A DNA stretch of 23,593 nt from Apostichopus parvimensis (taxonomy: Eukaryota; Echinodermata; Holothuroidea; Aspidochirotida; Stichopodidae): assembly GCA_000934455.1 (NCBI GenBank), contig KN888570.1, positions 1-23,593 of the forward strand, in the 5' to 3' direction. The notes under the pieces were generated by a model that saw only the letters and a program-made list of their open reading frames with translations, was not told the origin of the DNA and did not search any database. Position numbers and translations under genes: made by a program. Of the stretch, positions 12,201 to 21,200 are shown piece after piece. How positions within the stretch are numbered: the stretch's first letter is position 1; the number at the start of each line of letters is the position of its first letter.

Positions 12201-15200
12201 TCTACTTTCTGTGGAGTGAAAGGATGAAATGTAGATTGATAAGTAAACTCTGATCAAGACCGTAGAAATGCTTCAAAATAACAAAAAAGAAGGAGAGTGT
12301 ACAGTGTACAGCACTTTCTCTCGAGAGAACATTATTCCAATGCAAGTTTTTTCTCATGTCCCTCTTTTTCTCAACCCCCCCCCCCATCAGCCTTCTCGTA
12401 ATTTCCTTTCGTTAACAGTGTTTTAAAGGAATGAGTAAGGTGAGGTTTTCTTCACACAGTATATACATGTCTGAGTTTTAGTGAAAAACTTTCTTGTAAG
12501 TGGTCACAGGTCATTTCAGGTCACCAGAGGTCAAAGGTCATATTTGCTTGATATGTAGATTCATCCTTTTACACATGCCAACTCCAAATTGAGGAGGTGT
12601 GGATAAACTTCATACTTGACGCATGGGTATAACTCACTACCGAGTACAAGAAACCATACCGTTTTTTTTGTGGAGTTCAAATGTCATTTGAGGTAAAACA
12701 GAGGTCAACATCAGACAACCTTGTGACCACAATAACTACTCCAAAAGTAAAGCCGGAATAATAAAGTTGACAGTAACCGATGTACTTACGAATACACCTC
12801 TGGCTAGTATTTTACTTCTCGATCCGTCGTAGTCTACTTTTCCGATCTGTTCCAGAGAGGAGTCGTACCAGTACAGCTGTTTCAGAATAGGGTCCACTGC
12901 TATACTTCTGGGAGCAACCAGTTTGCCCGTTAAGATCGACTGCGGGTCCGAGCCGTCCATGAACGCTCTCTGGATAGAGGGTTGCTGAATTTTGCCATCC
13001 AAACTTTGCCCGGCACTGGTGCAAAACATCAACCTGTGTGGAATGGGGAAACCGATTTTTAAAATTGTTGTTGGTCGAGAAAAAGATTTGAAGAAACTGA
13101 AAACTACCACACAACGCCCGTCAAAGGTTGCATTCTACAACTCACCCGTTCTTTGGGTCGAGGGCTAGCCCCATTGGTTTGGTAATCGACGTGTCCAGAA
13201 TCGTTATACAGAGCTCTCCCGTGTTGCTACATACTATGATTTGATCCAGATTGTAAGCAAAATAAAAGTTTCCTGTGACCCAGTCAATCGCAAAGTCGTT
13301 GACACCTGTAACGTAGAAATGAAAACATAACAAACCAAAAATTTGCAACTTGAAGCTTTTTCAAAATTTTCTTCTTTAAATTCCCCACTTTAACCATTTA
13401 AATTTTCTTTTTTTTAATACATGCACAATTAACAGATCATTACGTGAATTACAAAAAAGTCACAAAATATCAAGAACTAAGCCAAAAATATCTTGCAAAA
13501 ACTAAGCGCCTGGCACAGGGGGGTGGAGCAGAAAAGGAATCTTGCTGGTCACAGCATCACTATACTCGAGTATCTTCTTTCACTCCCACGATGAAAATGG
13601 ATATTTTTACTTTATAACGGGATTTGACGGGATGAGCAACAATGTCCTAAAGTTAGAATGGGACAGAAGGGGAAGAGGAATCGACAATAAATACTGCCAT
13701 AAAGACCAAAAAACTCACCTTTTAAATCGATATGGAGATTAATATAAGTTGAGTTCACATCATCCATGTCGCTGCAGTTCAATTCGTGATCCCGGTGACC
13801 GTATGTGATCCAGCACACCTGTTGGGAAATCAGATTCTACGTGTTACAACCTTCACCCTACCATTTGATATAAACATAGTCATACTGATTGTTTCATAAA
13901 CATTGTATGACTACTGCAACAGAGGAAGGCAATCCTAAACAAAGCTCCCCGTCCCGGGGACGAGATGGCATTACCCAGGGGTGGATGATTGTGTTCATCG
14001 TTCTCTTTGATTTCCTATTTTGGGGGGGGGGTGGGTTTGGGGGAACACACTTGCAATCACCGACTCCCACCCCTCCCCCATTGAGTCAACTCCCAGCTTG
14101 CTCTAAACCCTTCCACATCTCACATTCCCTCCTCCCATCATATCCGCCCCCCTCCACCCCCATCCTCTGTCATTCCAAAGTCTTAGGCACAACTGACTTC
14201 AATATGGAAATTGCTTCAAAAATACATATTCCATACATTTAAACATATTTTAAAGGTGTTGAATGTTGAAAAGTCAAACTTGTGCAAGTACTGTCGAAGA
14301 CTATTAAAGCTGCATTGCAAGCATGTTTCATGACTGAAACCTCAGCAATTATAAGCCTGATGTCCTACGTCATCCTTTAATAGTACCATTGTTTCAAAAT
14401 ACTGTAGTATAATTAACTGATTCCATAAGTAACAGGCTGAGTAAAAGAGAAACATGTTTCTCTCAAGAATGGAAAGAGGAGGACCACTTTTCGGTTTTTT
14501 TAAAAATAATTTAGAGCATCACTCAGTCTACTCAGTCTACTCAGAATGACATTTTTCCAAATATTCTTCGTTTTTTATTCTTTTGGACTTTGCCTAGTTT
14601 GAGAACAGTCCAAACTTATGGGGTAATTCGGAGGTCATTCATTTCAAATAATGCTCCAAGGATTTCAAATAACGTATGAAACAACATTTTTTCCCCCTAT
14701 TTTTTAAAGAAATCATGCCGGGCGGGGGGTGAGAAACATGTTACTTTGTTATTTAGCCGCTCAGGTACTCACCGTATTATTTCTAACATCTATATCCATC
14801 GCAACGACTCCTTCTACGGAAAGTAATGTTGCGACGTCGGTTGCTGTCGCGGATATTGTTGCACTCTGAATCGAGGTCAAGTTAGTATACACAAGAACAC
14901 GGTCATCTTGGTATTCAAAAGAAAATCAAAACAGTAACAGTAACAAACCATATTTCTTTGATATTGTTTCAAAACATTTTCACAATTAAATAAAGTAATA
15001 CAAAAAAATGAGGGGAAAATATAATCATGGCTGCAGGCGGTAAATGACGAACCAGTTATTGAGCAACAAGCTACTTTGTGTATCCGGGGGGGGGGGGGGG
15101 GTACCATGTGTAAATGTTATTCCAAGCCTGGCTTGGCCTGGCTTCATTCTATACTTTCAAGATGAAAACCGACCTGGTGCTTTATAATGGCCGTCCGGAT

Positions 15201-18200
15201 GGGTGTCTGATACATCCATGGGGTACCCAGTACAACACTATTGGAATTCCTACTTCTGAAAATTTCATACTGAAAACAAAACTGGAAACCAACCTGGAGC
15301 TTTGCAATGGCCATCGGCGTCTTTTGTATATCCCGGATCACAAGAACAGGAGTAGTTTCCAACACTCTCTTCACATAACTGTTCACAGGCCCCCTGTTCA
15401 CATTCCTTAATATCTAAAAGATCAAAAAAGAAATGCAAGAACGACACCAAATATAAAGAAATATTCATGAGTTGATTTTAAAAGATGAAACTGAACAATA
15501 AACAACTCTTCAAACTTTTCACTACTGAATGTACCAGCACAGTCTTCAACTAAACTAGTAATTTTAATTCTCAAATTCAACCAAACCCACCTTCTTCCTT
15601 TTCCCAAACTTCAATCCATCCTCCATTTCAAATCTCATTTGCCATCTCTACATCAACATCTCTTATCCCTTACACCTCTCATTTCTCCCAAATTACAATC
15701 CCTCCTCCCTGTCAGCTCCCTCCATCTCATACAAGCTCCTCATCCATGTTCTCTCCATTGCCCGGCCCCCTTCCACCTTCTCCTCCACCAAATCAATCTC
15801 CTTCCTTCCTCAAGTCACCCTCCTTACTATCCTCTCCTTACACATTTCTCTTTCTCCCAATTTATTGTCCTCACCCTTCCCCTCCCCCTGCCAAGTTAAT
15901 TCCTTCAAAAACATTACATGGAAACATTAATTCCTAAGTGCACCGTGCTTTCACCTAAGAAACAGATTAATGTGGTGCAGAACACATACCTTCACATTTA
16001 TCGGTGTTCTCGTTTACTTGGAAGCCCTCTTCGCACCAACAAAATCCACCTCGTAGGGTATTTTTACAATTGGTACAATTTCTCTGGTGGCACATCTTCC
16101 TATCTTCGAAGGTACCCTCTGTCACAAAAACAAGAAGATAATATGTCTTCTATCAAAATCTACAAGCAGCAAAGATAATCTGAAGTCTTGACATTTTGCC
16201 CCTTCCTCACTCAATCTACATCCTGCCCCCCCCCTTTTACCCAACCCAACAAATTTACTTTGGGAAGAAACTTTATGACTGGTATAGGGTAGAAACACTG
16301 CAGATGATACCACATGGTGGGACTTAAAATCTTGACCTTACAGCCAGTGGCATAGCTAGGCCAGTGCTGCTGCCCAGGGCAAGTAGAGAAGGAAGAACAA
16401 AATCAACGATCCACTGATCCTACGACAGTACGGTGGCAAAGCAGCTAACATTGATGTTAAACATGCAGTCAGTGAACCAGGTGGGCCTCATGTAACTCTT
16501 TAGGGTTTAAGAGTGCCTTATCTAGGTATCTCTAGAGGTGCCAGATATATTTAAAAGTTGGCCACACGCCGACTGATTGCCGGTGGGTTTCACCGTCTTG
16601 CAAAAGAAGAAAAAATTCCCCCAAATCCCCCAAAAGGCACGGTAGAACATAACCACATTATAACTCGGGTAACTATTGTCAGTCAAAAAAATCAGCAGGA
16701 TTTCCGTAGCACAGGTAAGCTCCTCTGTATATTATTATCATCTGTTTATATTATCATCTGTATATTATCTGTATATCATCTGTATATTATCATGTATATT
16801 ATTATCAGCCAATAATACTGGGCTGCTCCCATGAGCATGATATTCAGGAAAAGGCCAGTGGGAACTTGATTTAAGATTCTTTTTAAGCACTTGCATTTGT
16901 TAGCAAGTCACTCAGGTCTGAAATAGTTAATGGACATCACCAATGGGAAGGGGAGATGGGGGGAGGGTGGGTGCTGCTTAATCAATGTTCAGTAAACATG
17001 TTAAATTCATGCCTAGCAGTACTTAGCATTAGAAACTGCAACCTTATATTGAGCCTATAATCAAATTGAATATATCTAAAATTAAACCTAATTCTATTCA
17101 GAAAGCAATTAACTCTTTTGAGTACTTCTTTTAAGTTATGTCACTCACTGGCAAGTCAAGGAGTTATTTAAATTCCACTGTTTACTGTCTTCTCTGAGAG
17201 GAATTGTTAACACAACGAGAGGTTTATTCATGTCAATGAACTAAAGGGCTACTTTGGGCAACGAGTTTTGCAACTTCACTCATAATTTCATCCTAATGCA
17301 ACCAATGTAGACATCTATGTAAAGTGAAAGCCATAGGGTGGCAATTACAAAATGGCCGCTCCATGGCATGGTTGTTGAACCCTGATACATCGCAAAACGC
17401 AAGAGGAATTTTGTAGATGTTTGTAGGAATTGCTCGTCGCAAACATTTCTATGAAATAAGCTACAGCAGAACACGGTTGGTTTCCCTCTATTTTTTTCTT
17501 TTTTCTTTTTAAAACAGCGAATAGCGTTTGGAATGTCGTGTTTCCCGCCATGCAAAGATACATGAGTAAAAATTACGTTGTTAGACTGAGGTCTCCATAT
17601 TATGTCGGAACAAGTGGAATATACCACATACCGGAACTTTGTTAATTTTTTGCAAAACTTGTCAAAGGATAACTTTTGTAAGACCAGCTGAGATGTCGAG
17701 TGCCGAAGGCCTAGCCTACTTTGCATAGAAGAATCGGGACACGCTACAAGATGATCTACGTTAGTTTTCAGACTGACCGTAATAGCACGCTACAGATTCG
17801 TCTAAATGGCCGATGACTTCGCAGTCATCGACGCCGTTGCAGATTTTACTTCCGTGGATGCACTGAGGAGGAGTCTCGGTATCGCAGAGCCATTGGTTGG
17901 CTGGACACTGGTAGGGTTCACCTTTGGTATCTAGATTAAAAGGAGGGGGGGGGGAGAGACGGAAAGTACAGAAAACATTTTATTCATCGTTTCAAATTAT
18001 CTGTTGAAAGGATACATCCCGAGTGAGACAATATCAAAAACGAACAAAACGTGCTATATTTTAAGTCATACATATCAAACAAAACCCTTTGGAATTGCCT
18101 CCCCCCCCCTCCTCCCTTCAGTTTTATCTCTAGTTTTATCTAGCAAGTTTTATCTCTAGAATATCTTTTATCTCTTTTATCTCTATAAAGCAAGTTTTAT

Positions 18201-21200
18201 CTCTAGAACTTAAATAGAATACATCTGGAAAACACAACAGTGAATCCCCAACACGTTTGAAGCTATCCACAATTATTAAATCATCGCTAACAAATTCAGG
18301 AAGAGATATTATGAAACTGACTGTACGAACTTTACTACTTTCCCTATTGATGTCATATAATTAAGATGAAGTCAAACAAAGTATTATTATTATCAATTTA
18401 TCATAATTATTATTATGATTTTTTTTTAAATTTCTAGCCTTCCTAGTTTAGTTTCCTTCTTTATTTAATGTCAGGCTTTCAAACTTTTACATTTCTTTTT
18501 TATTTACTAACTGTCTTCTACTTTCCTCTCCTTACCTGGGCAGTCGAGTTTCTCATCGGAGTTGTCCTCACAGTCTTGGACTCCGTCACATTTCCAAGTC
18601 TCCGGAATACACACTTTGGAAGACAGACACTGGAACTCTTTGTTCCCGCATACTTTATCACCTGATGACAAGAATATTATACATTCAATTTATATACACA
18701 CATGCATACATACAGGTGTGTTTTACATTTAGACCGAGGACCCATTGTTTCTTCCATTGTTCAAATCCACGTACCCTAACCTTAACAATACCCCATAACA
18801 ATAGAATTCTTTCGAGGACGTGGTGATTCTTTAGAAATCACATCCGAGGACCTGGAATTCTTTTGTTCAAGTCCTCGGTCAGAATACAAAACAAGTGCAC
18901 ATATACATACATACAAAATACATACAAAATACAGACACACATACATACATACATACATACAATTGATATAATGACTATGACATTTATATTTTCATGCTTT
19001 GCTTTGACTAACTATATTACTTTTATTCAATCTTATATTTGTACTTCTTTAATTAATTAAGCGCTCTGCTATATGTTAAGTGCTTTATGAATATATATTA
19101 TTGTTATTATTGCTTTCTATTCTCTATTTTCCTTTTGAAGTTGTATTTTACTAAAACAAATCAATTTGTAATTTCTAAAAAAAACACACTGTAGACTAGA
19201 TACATTATTTACCCCAGTACCCCCAAACTCCCTCCCTGGTTTGGGTATTTACAAGGGTCCATACTTACCTGTCTTGCCTCTACTAGTGTATTGCACATTA
19301 CCATATCCTTCCTGAAGTGGTTATGGGCGATGACCAGGAGGAGGGTCAGAGGGGGGGGGGGTGCAGTGCAAAATGTTACCAGCTATTAGGCTAGGCTAGG
19401 ATAGATGGTAAGGTGCAATAAATTAAGATATTGTAGATATTTTGTCTTCACTGTTGTTTTTCCAAAGGCGATCTGTACTAGTCCAAAATTTTCAAAATTT
19501 TTTTTAAATTTGAAAAATGTACTTTCCTACACATAGGTTACGGTCCTCAACATTTTAGAGAAGACTTCAATCAGACAACAAGATGACTCAACAGTTTATA
19601 GTTAATATTTTGGTGGTATAACTATACACTATGGATGGCTGTCTGCTTTCTTTGTAAAGCGCCTTGAGCAGTGACTTTTGTCTACTGATTTGGTGCTATA
19701 TAAGTCTCTTTTATTATTATTATTATTATTATTAATATTATTATTATTATGAGCTACAGTAGCTTGAGTTTAGGTGACCACACCTGCTGGTCCTTCTAGC
19801 ATATTTGGGAATAATACCGATGCCTCTTGATGTCACACTCAACATATGCAAATTAGTCAGAAGGGATCCCACAATGTATCGGGTTTGGACAACTTTACAT
19901 GCCTAGCTTATTACCTTCCTCACCAGTTTAGATGAGCAAATGTAGTACAGTTATAGGGAGAAGACAGGTGAAAGTTGAGACAATGTAAGTGTAGCTTAAA
20001 TGTCTTGTAAAGTGTTACATTAATGTACAGATTCTGTGTATGTTGGCTTGCCCACATTAGCACTGAGACCCAGGTCGAGCTCACAGGACAATTATGTAAA
20101 CCAGACCTGTGTTTTTTCATGTCTTCCTTTTGTTATCCTTTATGCATAGCATGAAATTTCTTTGCCCATACAGCACCCTCCAGGTCCCCTAATTGACCCA
20201 GACTCCGAAGCTGTAGCCCTCTGACCTCCACCCCAAACCCCCAAACCCCCCCTCCCCCGGCTCATTCACAGTCGTTGCCGATATGATATATGCCTTGTTG
20301 TTTTACAAAAACCTACTACATGCAGTGATGATGAGTAAAGAGCTACTTGACAATTTTGTTTTTTCAGAATCCTCAACCACTGCCTCGATAAGGACCAATT
20401 CTCCTTATTATTCCACAATAGACATCTAAATGATGAAAAAGGATGTTTAATGAAGTCAAAGCTTCATCTTCTGACTGTACTCCTCAGTCTACCTTCATTT
20501 TCCTTTTCATTTATTTTTTATCCTCCTCACGATCCACTTAAACCTGACTTCTTGAAAAACATCCTTCTCATTTTTTTGGAATGCATTCCGCTTTGCAGAA
20601 GAAGTGCATGCCATTTCGATTTTACATCCCTGTAACGTGATGAAATGATACCCGAGAGTACAGCCATTTATTTCCAAACGACTTACACGATCTTCTAGAG
20701 TTGTAAAAGTTCTTGCCAACATAAAAACATTTATTTTAGTTTTGTACCACATGCTCTTCCACTGATAGAGTCCCCTCGAGAATTTTGTTTTTCCCTGTAC
20801 ATGACTTGGAAGTGAAACTGAAAGCTTGCATCAGTCGTCAAGGTCACCAACCTTTCCCAGCGAAATAAATGTTTAACTTAATTCATGGTAAATATTCATG
20901 AAAGACACTTTCACTGTAGCTTCTTGTTCTACTTCACTCATGAAGGTACATAGATAGAGAGCATCATATTGTTGGGGGTGGTGTGGGGAGGGGAGGGGGA
21001 GGGGGAGAGAAGGAGGTATATGAAGGATTTTAAAAGCGCTACTGATTTTCACAGTAGAATACTCATATTGGACATGTATTGTAATGTGTTTGACTGCAGG
21101 TCGGTGACACCACAATAGGATGCAAAATGCAGACAAAAACAGAAATGCTTGCATCAGTCGTCAAGGTCACCAACCTTTCCCAGCGAAATAAATGTTTAAC

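Noticed and set aside
13889-14242. 117-codon plus-strand open frame rich in Pro and Ser
   Set aside because: It is a product of the C/T-rich low-complexity patch after a G run; no supporting splice or domain signals.
16340-16385. TGGCATAGCTAGG followed by GCTGCCCAGGGCAAG, resembling ends of some transposons
   Set aside because: The match is short, and no inverted partner or duplication of the target site was found.
17280-17726. 148-codon open frame on the minus strand, the longest after the repeat-driven 8816-9289 one
   Set aside because: It runs through a Lys-rich homopolymer stretch, has no recognisable motif, and sits wholly in the intron just after exon 3. Junction phase works without it.
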